The notes: generated by a model from the sequence alone, not told the origin. A DNA stretch of 58,141 nucleotides from Halieaceae bacterium (GCA_016744355.1 JADGEN010000013.1:1-58141); one strand, 5' to 3'; positions 26,392 through 36,177 are shown, counted from the first letter of the stretch. A program made the numbers and translations.

Positions 26392-27556
26392 GAGACTCCA
26401 ACACTTCATCGGTATGCTGCCCCAGTGTGGGCGGAGGCCTATCGTATTGCACAGGCGTGCGAGACAACTTGATGGGGTTACCCACTAATTGTAAGTGAGG
26501 GTTCAGTGAATGAGCCATTTCAACTTGCATGCCTCGCGCCTGTATCTGTGGTTCGGCAAACACTTCATCGACCGAATTAATCGGCCCCGCCGGCACCTGG
26601 GCTGCTTCAAGGATTTGCAGCCATTCGTTCTTGGAGCGCTCCAGCATCGGCCTTTGCAACAGCGGCACCAGCGATTCCCGATTGGCCACCCGGGACTGAT
26701 TGGAGTCAAAGCGCACATCTTGGGCCAACTCGCTTACCCCCAAGGCTTCCACAAAACGACTAAATTGTGCGTCGTTACCCACCGCCACGATCAAGTGTCC
26801 ATCGGCGGCGACAAAACTCTGGTAGGGGACAATATTGGGGTGTGCATTACCCATACGCGTGGGCACCATGCCCCCCACCAGATAATTGCTGGCCTGATTG
26901 GCCAAAGTAGCGGCGGTTACATCCAACAGCGCCAGGTCGACAAACTGCCCCAGCCCGGAGCGCTCGCGTTCAGCCAGTGCCGCCTGTATACCTATGGTGG
27001 CGTACAGTCCAGTCATAATATCGGTGAGTGCCACTCCCACTTTTTGCGGCCCGGCACCCGGGGCCCCGTCAGGCACTCCGGTCACACTCATCAATCCACC
27101 CATGGCCTGCACCAGAAAATCATAACCGGGCCGGTCTTTATAGGGTCCATTCTGGCCAAAGCCGGTGATAGAACAGTAAACCAGTTTGGGGTTGCGTGCA
27201 GACAAGGTGGCGTAGTCGATGCCAAATTTTGCAGCGCCGCCTACTTTAAAGTTCTCCAAAACCACATCGCACTCATCTGCCAACTGCCGGATAGTCTCCT
27301 GTCCCTGCTCCGACTTCATGTCGATACACACCGACTTCTTGCCACGGTTAGTGCACAGGAAATAGGCAGATTCGGCGGTCTCTTCACCATTGGTGTCGCA
27401 CAGGAAGGGTGGCCCCCAACTGCGGGTGTCATCACCTACTCCGGGGCGCTCTACTTTGATGACCTCGGCGCCCAGGTCTGCCAAAATCTGGCTGGCCCAG
27501 GGGCCCGCCAGTACACGGGACAAATCCAGAACTTTGATATGCGACAGTGCTCCCAC
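26378..27556 (-). CDS. CaiB/BaiF family III CoA-transferase, probably glutarate CoA-transferase
   Basis: 392 residues with the family III CoA-transferase fold: LDLSRVLAGPWA at the N-terminus, CIDMKSEQG, and the catalytic Asp at D179 in GVALTDIMTG. It transfers CoA between carboxylates through an aspartyl-CoA thioester. It lies 12 bases after gcdH on the same strand, the order found in Pseudomonas glutarate loci, so succinyl-CoA:glutarate transfer is likely. The start is a GTG with GGGGG about nine bases upstream. It would supply glutaryl-CoA to GcdH. Confidence 0.88.
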   Translation of the reverse strand: MGALSHIKVLDLSRVLAGPWASQILADLGAEVIKVERPGVGDDTRSWGPPFLCDTNGEETAESAYFLCTNRGKKSVCIDMKSEQGQETIRQLADECDVVLENFKVGGAAKFGIDYATLSARNPKLVYCSITGFGQNGPYKDRPGYDFLVQAMGGLMSVTGVPDGAPGAGPQKVGVALTDIMTGLYATIGIQAALAERERSGLGQFVDLALLDVTAATLANQASNYLVGGMVPTRMGNAHPNIVPYQSFVAADGHLIVAVGNDAQFSRFVEALGVSELAQDVRFDSNQSRVANRESLVPLLQRPMLERSKNEWLQILEAAQVPAGPINSVDEVFAEPQIQARGMQVEMAHSLNPHLQLVGNPIKLSRTPVQYDRPPPTLGQHTDEVLESLKSS

Positions 27557-27568
27557 GCAACAAGCCCC

Positions 27569-28762
27569 CTAGAAAGCCGGAATATCGGTTTGTGTGCGAC
27601 CCAAAATCAGGGCGTGAATATCGTGCGTGCCCTCATAGGTATTCACAACTTCCAGATTCACCATGTGGCGCATCACGGGGTATTCATCGGAAATACCATT
27701 GCCACCCATCATGTCTCTGGCCAAACGCGCTATATGCAGGGATTTACCGCAGGAATTGCGCTTGATTAGTGAGATCAACTCGGGGGAAACCTGCCCCGCG
27801 TCCATCAATATGCCGGCGCGATGGCAGGACTGCAAAGCAAGGCTTATCTCTGTTTGCATATCGGCGAGTTTGAGCTGAACAAGCTGGTTGGCCGCCAGAG
27901 GCTTGCCGAACTGCTTGCGCTCCATCACATAATCCAGCGCAGTGTGCCAGCACGCTTCTGCGGCACCCAGAGCACCCCAGGCGATACCGTAGCGGGCATT
28001 GTTCAGACACCCAAACGGGCCTTTCAGGCCTTCAACATTTGGCATGAGTTGCTCTTTGGAGACAAATACTTCATCCATCACAATTTCGCCAGTGATAGAG
28101 GCTCGCAGCGCCAGCTTACCTTCAATTTTAGGCGCACTCAGGCCTTTCATGCCCTTTTCCAGAATGAAACCGCGGATTTTTCCGTCGTCAGTCTTGGCCC
28201 ACACCACAAACACATCTGCGATAGGACTGTTTGAAATCCACATTTTTGCGCCGGACAGACTGTAGCCGCCGTCGACGCTTTTAGCGCGGGTCACCATGCT
28301 ACCGGGGTCGGAGCCGTGATCGGGCTCAGTAAGGCCAAAGCAGCCAATCCACTCGCCTGTTGCCAGCTTTGGCAAATATTTTTCCCGCTGCGCCTCGGTG
28401 CCATAGGCATAAATTGGATACATCACCAGCGAAGACTGCACGCTAAGCATGGAACGGTAACCGGAATCGACCCGCTCTACCTCACGCGCCACCAAACCAT
28501 AGGAGATGTAATCCACCCCCGGGCAGCCATAACCCTCAATTGTTGAGCCCAACAGCCCCATTTCACCCATCTCCCTAAATATCTCGGGGTCGGTCTCTTC
28601 CTTGCGGAATGAGCTCTGCACTCTGGGCTGCAGTTTATTCTGTGCGTACTGACGCGCAGAATCGCGCACCATGCGCTGCTCGTCGGTGAGTTGCTGCTCC
28701 AGCAGGAACGGATCCTGCCAGTCAATTTTTTGCCACTGCTTGCCTTGTGCCATGGGATTCAT
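27569..28762 (-). CDS. gcdH: Glutaryl-CoA dehydrogenase
   Basis: A flavoprotein of 397 residues that oxidises and decarboxylates glutaryl-CoA to crotonyl-CoA in lysine, tryptophan and glutarate breakdown. The catalytic Glu is E377 in [10 protein letters not shown], the position used by glutaryl-CoA dehydrogenases. Other acyl-CoA dehydrogenase signatures are [13 protein letters not shown] and [12 protein letters not shown] family III CoA-transferase follows, and a divergent LysR gene precedes it, matching the Pseudomonas gcdR-gcdH-gcdG order. The ATG at 28762 is one of two near starts (28753 also possible). Confidence 0.95.
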   Translation of the reverse strand: MNPMAQGKQWQKIDWQDPFLLEQQLTDEQRMVRDSARQYAQNKLQPRVQSSFRKEETDPEIFREMGEMGLLGSTIEGYGCPGVDYISYGLVAREVERVDSGYRSMLSVQSSLVMYPIYAYGTEAQREKYLPKLATGEWIGCFGLTEPDHGSDPGSMVTRAKSVDGGYSLSGAKMWISNSPIADVFVVWAKTDDGKIRGFILEKGMKGLSAPKIEGKLALRASITGEIVMDEVFVSKEQLMPNVEGLKGPFGCLNNARYGIAWGALGAAEACWHTALDYVMERKQFGKPLAANQLVQLKLADMQTEISLALQSCHRAGILMDAGQVSPELISLIKRNSCGKSLHIARLARDMMGGNGISDEYPVMRHMVNLEVVNTYEGTHDIHALILGRTQTDIPAF

Positions 28763-28812
28763 CCGCTTAGTTATTAATGGAAAGATTCAAAATAGCAAAA
28801 GATCTATCATTA

Positions 28813-28830
28813 ATAAAATATATGTTTTAT
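28813..28830. promoter_or_regulatory. Candidate LysR operator (ATAAAA-N6-TTTTAT)
   Basis: Perfect 6-base inverted half-sites in the AT-rich region between gcdH and its divergent LysR gene, of the T-N11-A type that LysR proteins bind. AT-rich composition makes chance palindromes likely, so support is modest. Confidence 0.35.
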
Positions 28831-28898
28831 ATGTATAATATATTTTTTATATATGGCTATAGTTGAAACCATTGGGGACACGTCGCAGGAGGCAGTTG

Positions 28899-29774
28899 TT
28901 GGATTTACGCAAACTGGAAATTTTTGTCGCCGTGGCACAGCGTAAAAGCTTTAGCCAGGCCGCCCTCAGCCTGCACATGGCGCAACCGGCAGTCAGCATT
29001 GCGGTTCGAAAACTTGAGGAGAGTACCAACACTTGCCTGTTTGACCGAAGCGGCCGACAAATAGCGCTCACTGCCGAAGGCAAAAACCTGCTGACCCGTG
29101 CACAGCACTTGCTGGCCGAGGTGGAGGACTTGAATCGCTCCATGGGGGCCATGAATGACCTGCTGCAAGGAGAGCTCTCCATTGCCTGCCCCTCTATGCT
29201 TGCCACCTATTTTCTACCCGATTTACTCAGCGAATTTCTTACCGCCCACCCCGGTCTGAAAGCGTCAGTCACCCAGGCCGGGACAACCCGGGTTGAACAA
29301 ATGCTGCTCGACGATGAAATAGAGCTGGGCGTCACCACGTTTCAGGAAACACCCAAAATCAGCGAACTTGAGCTGGTTCCACTGCTACAGGAGCAGATGG
29401 TGCTCTGCGTTGGCAGCGAGCACCCCTGGAGTAATCGCCGCCGCCTGTCTGTCGACGACCTCCACGATTCCCCCATGGTTGTGTATGAAAGCGGCTATTT
29501 CATCCGCGCTGCGCTTGAGCAGCTGTGCACCGAACGCGAGGTCACCCCCGATATCCGCATGCAGTCCAATTTCTTACCGCTGTTATTAAAAATGGTTAAA
29601 CAAGGCATGGGCACAACCGTCGGGCTAAAGATGATGGCCAGGGAAGAGCCCGACATAGTCGGCATTCCCCTATACCCCAAGACAGAGTTCAATATGGCTC
29701 TTGCCAAACGCCGAGGCAGGACCATTTCCAAGGCGAATCAGGCATTTCTCGATTGGGCAGCTTTCAAGTTATGA
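28899..29774 (+). CDS. LysR family regulator of the glutaryl-CoA genes (GcdR-like)
   Basis: 291 residues. The N-terminal helix-turn-helix covers about residues 1-60 (DLRKLEIFVAVAQRKSFSQAA, MAQPAVSIAVRKLEE), followed by a periplasmic-binding-protein-like effector domain. The start is TTG at 28899, chosen because GCAGGAGG lies at 28885-28892, six bases upstream; an earlier in-frame TTG at 28863 has no ribosome site. It is divergent from gcdH, so it probably activates gcdH and the CoA-transferase in response to glutarate or glutaryl-CoA, as GcdR does in Pseudomonas. Confidence 0.88.
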   Translation: MDLRKLEIFVAVAQRKSFSQAALSLHMAQPAVSIAVRKLEESTNTCLFDRSGRQIALTAEGKNLLTRAQHLLAEVEDLNRSMGAMNDLLQGELSIACPSMLATYFLPDLLSEFLTAHPGLKASVTQAGTTRVEQMLLDDEIELGVTTFQETPKISELELVPLLQEQMVLCVGSEHPWSNRRRLSVDDLHDSPMVVYESGYFIRAALEQLCTEREVTPDIRMQSNFLPLLLKMVKQGMGTTVGLKMMAREEPDIVGIPLYPKTEFNMALAKRRGRTISKANQAFLDWAAFKL

Positions 29775-29814
29775 TGACCTATCTTCCGACCACGACCGAA
29801 ACCTGTATTTGCCA

Positions 29815-30654
29815 ATGCCAGCTCTAGAACTATTTAGCAAACAGCTTGCCGACCTGATCCCCACTTTGGGGCACGCTGAATTTCCAGAGACACTAATCAA
29901 GCTATTCAGAGCAATGGTCCCCTTTGATGATGCGACCATTCTGGTCTACCCGGGCACCGACTTGCCGGTGGTGGAATATTTCGAAATCCCGGATGACTGC
30001 AATAAGTCTACCCTGGATGTGTTCGTCAAAGGCGCTTTCCTGCTCGATCCTTATTATCTGGCGGCAACCGACGAGAAGAAATTTGGTGTGTTCAGGATGC
30101 GTGAACTAGCCCCCAGCGGTTTTAAAGACCGTGAATACTATAAAACCTGGTATAAAAACTGCGGCTATCAAGACGAGTGCGGCTACATTATTTCCACCGG
30201 CGGTTGCGGATTTATTAATATCGCGCTGGGTAGAACCCGAGGGCAATCGCCATTTACCAAGCGACAACTAAACCTGTTTCAATCCATTTACCCCGCCATT
30301 GAGGCTCTTTGCCAAACCCATTGGGCAAACACAGAAACCGAGCCGGGCGGCGTCAACATTCGTGCCCAGTTACACAGCGCGCTAAATGCCTTTGGCAGCA
30401 GTGTGCTGACCGAACGGGAATCTCAGGTGATCAATCTGGTGCTGCACGGTCACAGCACCAAAACCGTGGCAGAAAAATTATCTATTTCAGTGGAGACAGT
30501 AAAGCTTCACCGCAAACACGCCTACGCCAAACTCGAAATCAGCTCGCAGGCCGAGTTGTTTTACCTGTTTCTGGATTCGGTAATGAGCGCGCAGGATTAT
30601 GAAGGTGGTGACACGCTGGTGGCCTATATGAAGCCACCTCCGCGGAATTTATAA
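29815..30654 (+). CDS. LuxR-type helix-turn-helix regulator
   Basis: 279 residues with a C-terminal LuxR/GerE domain (LTERESQVINLVLHGHSTKT, ISVETVKLHRKHAYAKL). The N-terminal 190 residues form a sensor region I cannot assign to the autoinducer-binding family with confidence. No LuxI-type synthase is in the window, so it would be a solo regulator. The ATG at 29815 has no clear Shine-Dalgarno sequence, and an upstream in-frame start inside the LysR gene is possible. It is convergent with the amidohydrolase operon (7-base gap). Its targets are unknown. Confidence 0.82.
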   Translation: MPALELFSKQLADLIPTLGHAEFPETLIKLFRAMVPFDDATILVYPGTDLPVVEYFEIPDDCNKSTLDVFVKGAFLLDPYYLAATDEKKFGVFRMRELAPSGFKDREYYKTWYKNCGYQDECGYIISTGGCGFINIALGRTRGQSPFTKRQLNLFQSIYPAIEALCQTHWANTETEPGGVNIRAQLHSALNAFGSSVLTERESQVINLVLHGHSTKTVAEKLSISVETVKLHRKHAYAKLEISSQAELFYLFLDSVMSAQDYEGGDTLVAYMKPPPRNL

Positions 30655-30661
30655 ACACCGC

Positions 30662-32383
30662 CTAGAGCCCCGCCTCATAGACCACCGTGCCATTCATCAT
30701 CGTCATCAATACACCAATTTTGTGGATCTCATAGCGGTCAACGTCAAACAGGTTTTTATCCAACACGACAAGATCGGCTTTTTTACCTACTGTTAAAGAG
30801 CCCAATTCGTCTTCCATATGCAACTGATAGGCAGCGTCCAGGGTGTAGCCACGAATCAAAGTATCGATATCAAGCCGCTCTGATTCACTGGGTTGAATTT
30901 TCGCATCAGGTTCACCAGGGTTTTGCCGTGTGTGACCAATCTCTATTTGTAGTACTGGCGACATACCCAACATACCCGCTCCGCTGGCGGGAAAGTCACT
31001 ACCGAAGGTTAGCTTGACGCCCTCATCATGCAGCGACTTGAAACGCCAATATCGATTAAATTGATCCTTGCTAACGAAGGGCTCGCCGAAGGTATCGTAG
31101 GAAGCCCATAGCGGTGTGCTTTGGGCAATGACATCCAGCTCGGCAAAGCGCGGAATATCGTCATCGGCAAGCACCTGAATATGGCAAATGGTATATCGAG
31201 CACTACTATCAGGATACGCCTTACGAGCCGCCTCAATCGCGTTCAGGGCTTCGTGCACCGCGCGTTCACCCAGTGCATGCACATGAACATCAATTTTCTT
31301 TTCTGCAGCGTCGCTAATCATTTGGATCATTTGCGGCTCGGTGAAGGTCGTTTCGCCGCTGTTACCTGGTTCGCCCTGATAATCTTCGAACATGGCTGCG
31401 GTACGTCCTTCAACCGTGCCATCGAGCATGATCTTTAACATGCGATAGTGATAGTTGTCGCCTTTCATGGTGTCACGCCACTTGTCGGCATTTTCAACCG
31501 CGTGCTCTGCATGTTCTGGCACACCGGCGAAATAGGAGCCCACAATTCGCACCGTCATGTCACCGGCATCTTCGATTCGGTCGAGTATGGTTTGCAGTTC
31601 AGAGCTGTCGCCAATTGCTCCCGCATCGAATACCGAAGTAACACCATAGCTATTGAGGGTTTCAATGACATAGGCCGTTCCGTCGACCTGCACATCTTCG
31701 CTGACGGCATTCAAGGCATCCATGGCCATCACAGCAGTATCTTCCAGTAGATAGCCCGTGGGCTTACCTTGCTCATCCCGTTTGTAGTAGCTAAAACCGG
31801 GAGCGGGATCGGGTGTGTCCTTAGTGATATTTAGGGCCTTCAGCGCTGCGCTGTTAGCCCATGCACCATGAAAGCCCTCGTCCATAATCAATACCGGCCT
31901 GTCTGACACAACTGCATCGATCATACTCGCAGTGGGACCACCTGCCCCGAAGGTTGTACCTAAAAATCCGTAACCAAAAATCAGCGGCTTGTCGCTATTG
32001 GCAACAGCATAATCCTCTATAGATTCAATCCAATCCTCTATCGTCCCGAATGTATCCAGGGACAGAGCCCTGGCATAACCTCCACCGGAAACGGGATGCA
32101 TATGCGTGTCTATAAAGCCGGGCAGAAGCATTCTGCCCTGCAAATCGTGCTTTTCAGTTCCGCTTCCGACAAGTGCGAGCGCACCCGCATTATCGCCCAC
32201 ATAGACAATTTTATCGTCTTTAACAGCGACCGCTTCGGCCCATGGAGCCGCTGCATCGAGTGTATAAGCTCGCGCATTAAATAAAATGCTGTCGACGCCC
32301 ATAGCGGTGTCGTCGGCACAACCTGCCAGACTCAGAAGCACTAGCATCCATGTCGCAGGCATTAACTTTTTCACACTGGGCAT
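30662..32383 (-). CDS. YtcJ-like amidohydrolase lipoprotein
   Basis: 573 residues. The lipoprotein signal ends SLAGC (Cys 22). The metal-dependent amidohydrolase domain begins with a beta-sandwich (SILFNARAYTLD) and has the first metal site at H94-M-H96 in GFIDTHMHP. The C-terminal segment ...VGKKADLVVLDKNLFDV is typical of YtcJ-like enzymes. The start at 32383 has GGAAGAAGAG upstream; an alternative at 32410 overlaps the preceding stop (TAATG). It is the last gene of the cupin-ALDH-FAD operon. The substrate is unknown; it is an N-acyl/amide hydrolase by family. Confidence 0.87.
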   Translation of the reverse strand: MPSVKKLMPATWMLVLLSLAGCADDTAMGVDSILFNARAYTLDAAAPWAEAVAVKDDKIVYVGDNAGALALVGSGTEKHDLQGRMLLPGFIDTHMHPVSGGGYARALSLDTFGTIEDWIESIEDYAVANSDKPLIFGYGFLGTTFGAGGPTASMIDAVVSDRPVLIMDEGFHGAWANSAALKALNITKDTPDPAPGFSYYKRDEQGKPTGYLLEDTAVMAMDALNAVSEDVQVDGTAYVIETLNSYGVTSVFDAGAIGDSSELQTILDRIEDAGDMTVRIVGSYFAGVPEHAEHAVENADKWRDTMKGDNYHYRMLKIMLDGTVEGRTAAMFEDYQGEPGNSGETTFTEPQMIQMISDAAEKKIDVHVHALGERAVHEALNAIEAARKAYPDSSARYTICHIQVLADDDIPRFAELDVIAQSTPLWASYDTFGEPFVSKDQFNRYWRFKSLHDEGVKLTFGSDFPASGAGMLGMSPVLQIEIGHTRQNPGEPDAKIQPSESERLDIDTLIRGYTLDAAYQLHMEDELGSLTVGKKADLVVLDKNLFDVDRYEIHKIGVLMTMMNGTVVYEAGL

Positions 32384-32409
32384 TCTCTTCTTCCATTTAT
32401 AAGGCCGCA

Positions 32410-33819
32410 TTAGCAGGTAAACCCCAAATTAAGCATGTCCAATAGCTTCAGCCAGAGCCCGCGTTTGCCATTATTGGCATCGGCTTTGATCAGAGCCAGC
32501 TGGGTCAGCCGAACACCTATCCATCGCGCTGGCTCGGGAACCCAGGCCATGGGTTTTTTGGTCACAAATTTCATTTTTATAACATCGCTCGGCTGGTAAC
32601 CCAAAAGCTCTATGCCAACTCGCGCACCAAAACGCGTGGCACCCACACCCAAGCCGGTGTAGCCAACCGACCATGCCACGCGACCGTTATAGGTAATACC
32701 GGGCACCATGCAAAAACGCGTAGATGTGGCAATGATGCCGCTCCAGCGATGCGTGAACCTCACGCCCTTGAGCTGGGGAAAGGTTTCAAAAAACTCGCGA
32801 GATAGCTGCTCAAAACGTTCGGGGATGTCTGCGCAATCTGCTCCTGTGCCGCGATTGTAGTAGTAACGCACAGCCCCGCCTCCGCCCCAGGTGATGCGGT
32901 TGTCCGCCGTGATGCGGTAGTAATGAAACATATTGGCATCGTTAGATAGAGCGTGACGTGTTTTGTGCCAGCCTATTGACTCCAGCTGTTCTTCGTTCAA
33001 AGGCTCAGTCGCGATCTGATAATCCCACACGGGGATTATCGCTCTACGCACTTTGCGTATTTTGTTGTAAAAGCCGTTGGTAGCCATGAGCACTTTGTCG
33101 CTCTCAATGACACCGCCATCACACAGGGCACGCATACGGTCACGCCCCAGTGGTTTAACTTCATCCAGACCAGTGTGTTCAAAAATGCGTACACCAAGCT
33201 CAAGGATAACTCGCTTCAAGCCCCAGCAAAGACGCGCAGGGTCGACGATACCGTTGTGCCCACCGCGATACCACAGACCAGCCAGATAAGTCGGTGAGTT
33301 AACCTGGGCACGCATGGCATCGCGATCAAACCACACCACGTCTTCACCATCGGCCTTCTCTCGCTCGTAGCTTTCGCGCAGGCTCGCTACCGACCCCTCG
33401 TTAGTGGCCACCGATGTTTCGCCCACTTTTTCGTAACGCGCATCAATATTGTATCGCTCAAGGGTTTCCAGTAGCTCTTTGATATTTTGCTCGCCCAACT
33501 CGTAGAGGCGCTGGGCCTCACCGGGGAAGTGATGGTCGGTGTTGGTTTCACCGTGAGCCAGGCTGGCGTTTAAAAAACCACCGTTTCGCCCGGAGGCGCC
33601 ATCGGCAATGAGGGTTTTTTCGATAAGAATAATGTCGGCATCAGGCTGGCGCTCCTTCGCCTGTAATGCAGCCCACAAGCCCGTAAAGCCACCGCCTACG
33701 ATCAGCAATTCACACGTGGTATTGCCCACAAGAGCCGGTTGCGCTTCCGGTCGGCAATTTTGATCGTGCCACAGTGGGCAGTATTTTGAGTCACGTAAAG
33801 CTTCGAGATGTGTTGGCAT
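32410..33819 (-). CDS. FAD-dependent oxidoreductase, PuuB/DadA-like
   Basis: 469 residues with a dinucleotide-binding loop G42-G-G-F-T-G47 and the motif ASGRNGGFLN, both typical of D-amino-acid-oxidase-fold enzymes such as gamma-glutamylputrescine oxidase (PuuB). These oxidise amines to aldehydes using FAD. The next upstream gene encodes an aldehyde dehydrogenase (23-base gap), so the pair would carry an amine to an acid. The ATG follows CAGGATA. PuuB-like identity is supported by a PuuA-like glutamine synthetase 9 kb away, but the substrate is not proven. Confidence 0.85.
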   Translation of the reverse strand: MPTHLEALRDSKYCPLWHDQNCRPEAQPALVGNTTCELLIVGGGFTGLWAALQAKERQPDADIILIEKTLIADGASGRNGGFLNASLAHGETNTDHHFPGEAQRLYELGEQNIKELLETLERYNIDARYEKVGETSVATNEGSVASLRESYEREKADGEDVVWFDRDAMRAQVNSPTYLAGLWYRGGHNGIVDPARLCWGLKRVILELGVRIFEHTGLDEVKPLGRDRMRALCDGGVIESDKVLMATNGFYNKIRKVRRAIIPVWDYQIATEPLNEEQLESIGWHKTRHALSNDANMFHYYRITADNRITWGGGGAVRYYYNRGTGADCADIPERFEQLSREFFETFPQLKGVRFTHRWSGIIATSTRFCMVPGITYNGRVAWSVGYTGLGVGATRFGARVGIELLGYQPSDVIKMKFVTKKPMAWVPEPARWIGVRLTQLALIKADANNGKRGLWLKLLDMLNLGFTC

Positions 33820-33842
33820 AAATATCCTGAGTTCTATGGTTT

Positions 33843-35321
33843 CTAAGGCTTGATGTACCAGCCCCAGGGTTCTTCGCTACTAAAGCGTGTGATCTGTTTG
33901 GTTTCCAGGTAATTGTTTAAACCCCACTCACCCAACTCACGCCCGATACCCGATTGCTTGTAGCCGCCCCAGGGGGCCTCAACGAATGTGGGCTGAGAAC
34001 AGTTGATCCACACAATCCCCGCGCGGAACGCTTTCGCCACGCGCTCACAGCGCGCGTCGTCTTTTGACATAACCGCTGCCGCCAGGCCAAAACGCGAATC
34101 GTTAGCCAGTTTCACCGCCTGCTCTTCACAGCTGAACGGTTTGATGCAAACAACCGGTCCAAAAATTTCCTCGCGCCAAATCCAGCTGTCTTCGCTCATA
34201 TCGGTGAGCACGGTGGGTTGCAAATAATAGCCTTTGTCAAAGCCCTCGGGTCTGTCACCGCCGCAGGCAATATTTGCTCCCTCTTTCACACCGCGGGCAA
34301 TCGCTGCCAATACTTTTTCATATTGCGCGGCGTTGACCAGAGGTCCCAATAAAATCCCCTCTTCATCGCCGGCGCCAATGCTAATTTTATTGGCCTCTTC
34401 TACCAGACGCTGCAACAGTGCGGGGTAAAGCGATTCTTGCACCAGCACGCGGGAAGTCGCAGAACACACCTGCCCCTGATTCCAGAAAATGCCAAACATA
34501 AGCCATTCGACCGCACGCTCAATGTCAGCGTCGTCAAAGATTACAAACGGCGATTTGCCCCCAAGTTCCAGACTGATGTTTTTAATGTCTCTTGCGGCCA
34601 CAGCCATAATTTTTGAACCGGTGGGCACTGAACCTGTAAACGCCAGCTTATCGACACCGTCGTGCTCTATAAGCGCCTGCCCGGCATCGGGGCCTAAACC
34701 AGTTACAACATTTAAAACGCCCGGCGGCAACCCGGCCTCGTCGACAATTTCAGCCAGGGCCATCGCGGTCAAAGGCGTTACCTCTGAGGGCTTTAACACC
34801 ATAGTGCAGCCCGCGGCCAGAGCCGGGGCTACTTTCCACGCTGCCATTAACATTGGGAAATTCCAGGGGATGATCGCACCGGCTACACCGATGGGCTCTT
34901 TCAATGCCCGGGAACTGAATCCGGGCTCGGGCAAGGCCACTTCAGACTCCGACTCATCATCAAGTTTCCGCGCGAGGCCCGCGTAGAATTCGAACGTGCC
35001 GGCAGTGTCTTCGATGTCCCACTTGGCCTCAGGATAGGGTTTACCGTTATCGCGCACCTCCAACCGTGACAGCTCATCCAAGCGCCGCGTAATAATTTCA
35101 GCAATTTTATCCAGATATCCCGCGCGCTGCGCACCGCTGAGTTTTGGCCAGGGGCCTTCATCGAAAGCGACGCGTGCCGCTGTGACCGCGGCGTCTATGT
35201 CCTGGGCGTTGCCAGCGGGAACGCGCGCAAACTCCTCTTCGTTCGCTGGGTTGATCACCGCAATCGTTTCGCTGGAGATGGGTTTAATCCACTGGCCATC
35301 GATATAATGTTTAGAGTTCAT
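33843..35321 (-). CDS. NAD(P)-dependent aldehyde dehydrogenase (PuuC/BADH-like)
   Basis: 492 residues with a full set of active-site residues: N154 in IPWNFP, K177 in LKPSE, general base E252 in ELGGKSP and catalytic C286 in NQGQVCSATS. It oxidises an aldehyde to an acid. The C-terminal segment PWGGYKQSGIGRELG is usual for betaine/aminoaldehyde dehydrogenases. The ATG at 35321 has AGGACAG upstream. It is between the cupin gene (50 bases) and the PuuB-like oxidoreductase, so an aminoaldehyde is a reasonable substrate. Confidence 0.9.
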   Translation of the reverse strand: MNSKHYIDGQWIKPISSETIAVINPANEEEFARVPAGNAQDIDAAVTAARVAFDEGPWPKLSGAQRAGYLDKIAEIITRRLDELSRLEVRDNGKPYPEAKWDIEDTAGTFEFYAGLARKLDDESESEVALPEPGFSSRALKEPIGVAGAIIPWNFPMLMAAWKVAPALAAGCTMVLKPSEVTPLTAMALAEIVDEAGLPPGVLNVVTGLGPDAGQALIEHDGVDKLAFTGSVPTGSKIMAVAARDIKNISLELGGKSPFVIFDDADIERAVEWLMFGIFWNQGQVCSATSRVLVQESLYPALLQRLVEEANKISIGAGDEEGILLGPLVNAAQYEKVLAAIARGVKEGANIACGGDRPEGFDKGYYLQPTVLTDMSEDSWIWREEIFGPVVCIKPFSCEEQAVKLANDSRFGLAAAVMSKDDARCERVAKAFRAGIVWINCSQPTFVEAPWGGYKQSGIGRELGEWGLNNYLETKQITRFSSEEPWGWYIKP

Positions 35322-35371
35322 TGTTGCTGTCCTGAATTGTTCATCCAATTTTTCTCGCCAATACACAGGCG

Positions 35372-36082
35372 CTAAGCCTGCACCTTGACGGTTAAAATGC
35401 TCAGCCGATCGCGCGAGCTCCATTGTGTCACTACGCTTTGTGGAAAAAATACGGCCTCACCGGCTTCAAAGCTTTGCTCGACACCAGAGTCATCTTTCAC
35501 ACACAGACAGCCTTCCACAATGTACACAAACTGATGACAGGACTTGCTCTTTGCTTCAGATTCAAAAGCATTGGACTGCCAGCTATCCGTGCAGAAACTG
35601 CCACTTCCGTTGCGATATGAAACCGATTTATGCGGCCCCGCCTGCAAGTCTTTGTCTGTAGAGAGTTGCGGCCTAACAATACCTTCAGGTGCAGAAATAT
35701 CACTCTGGGACTCACCGGGCGGCTCATAAATAACATAAAACTTTCGCAGGTAGCCATCTTGCTGCCACTGACAGTCATAGCCCACGGGGATAACAAAGGC
35801 CTCGCCTGCCCGCACAGTCTCGACCGCGCCGGTCTTGTTGTTACGAATACCAACTTCGCCCCGCAGCAGCCACATAAATTCGTCACAGGCATAGGGACCT
35901 GCCACCTCGGTCATGGACGTGGTGTCCCACACGCCTACATACAAACCCAGCTCATCGTCTTCAAAATAGGAGTGTGTGTGCTGCACCGGCATGGACGATT
36001 CAAACATCTCCGGCTCGAGCGCATCAGCATTGTCGCCAAATCCCGATGGTGCGCCAGACAACCTTATGATTTTTTTATGCAC
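35372..36082 (-). CDS. Double-cupin protein
   Basis: 236 residues folded as two cupin domains (about 55-120 and 165-232), with motifs such as DEFMWLLRGEVGI and HQFVYIVEGCLCV followed by GEAVFFPQ. The N-terminal domain lacks the full His set. No helix-turn-helix is visible, so it is not a PuuR-type regulator. The start is GTG with GGTGA upstream. It leads the operon with the aldehyde dehydrogenase and FAD oxidoreductase and is divergent from a TetR gene. It could be an isomerase, dioxygenase-like enzyme or ligand sensor. Confidence 0.78.
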   Translation of the reverse strand: MHKKIIRLSGAPSGFGDNADALEPEMFESSMPVQHTHSYFEDDELGLYVGVWDTTSMTEVAGPYACDEFMWLLRGEVGIRNNKTGAVETVRAGEAFVIPVGYDCQWQQDGYLRKFYVIYEPPGESQSDISAPEGIVRPQLSTDKDLQAGPHKSVSYRNGSGSFCTDSWQSNAFESEAKSKSCHQFVYIVEGCLCVKDDSGVEQSFEAGEAVFFPQSVVTQWSSRDRLSILTVKVQA

Positions 36083-36165
36083 TGTTCACCACGCTTTAGG
36101 GCACTGGTTTTTGCCGCCATTACAGACAGCATTTTATTTGCGTAGCCTGCACTAGAGCATAAACC

Positions 36166-36177
36166 GAATGATCATTC
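36166..36177. promoter_or_regulatory. Perfect palindrome GAATGATCATTC, candidate TetR operator
   Basis: A 12-base perfect palindrome between the divergent cupin operon and tetR genes, about 55 bases before the TetR ATG. It is the kind of site a TetR dimer would bind to control both directions. Confidence 0.5.

Noticed and set aside
26510-27769. Long open frame (419 codons) on the plus strand
   Set aside because: It lies antisense to the CoA-transferase and gcdH genes, both with clear catalytic motifs. It has no ribosome site and reads as His/Gln-rich shadow sequence.
29815-30654. Quorum-sensing pair
   Set aside because: No LuxI-type synthase is present in the window, and the N-terminal domain is not convincingly an autoinducer-binding domain.
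32384-32410. Upstream start for the amidohydrolase (TAATG overlap)
   Set aside because: It would place nine extra residues before the lipoprotein signal; the ATG at 32383 has a good ribosome site. The choice remains open.
35372-36082. Reading the cupin gene as a PuuR regulator
   Set aside because: PuuR has an N-terminal helix-turn-helix before its cupin; this protein is two cupin domains with no DNA-binding motif.
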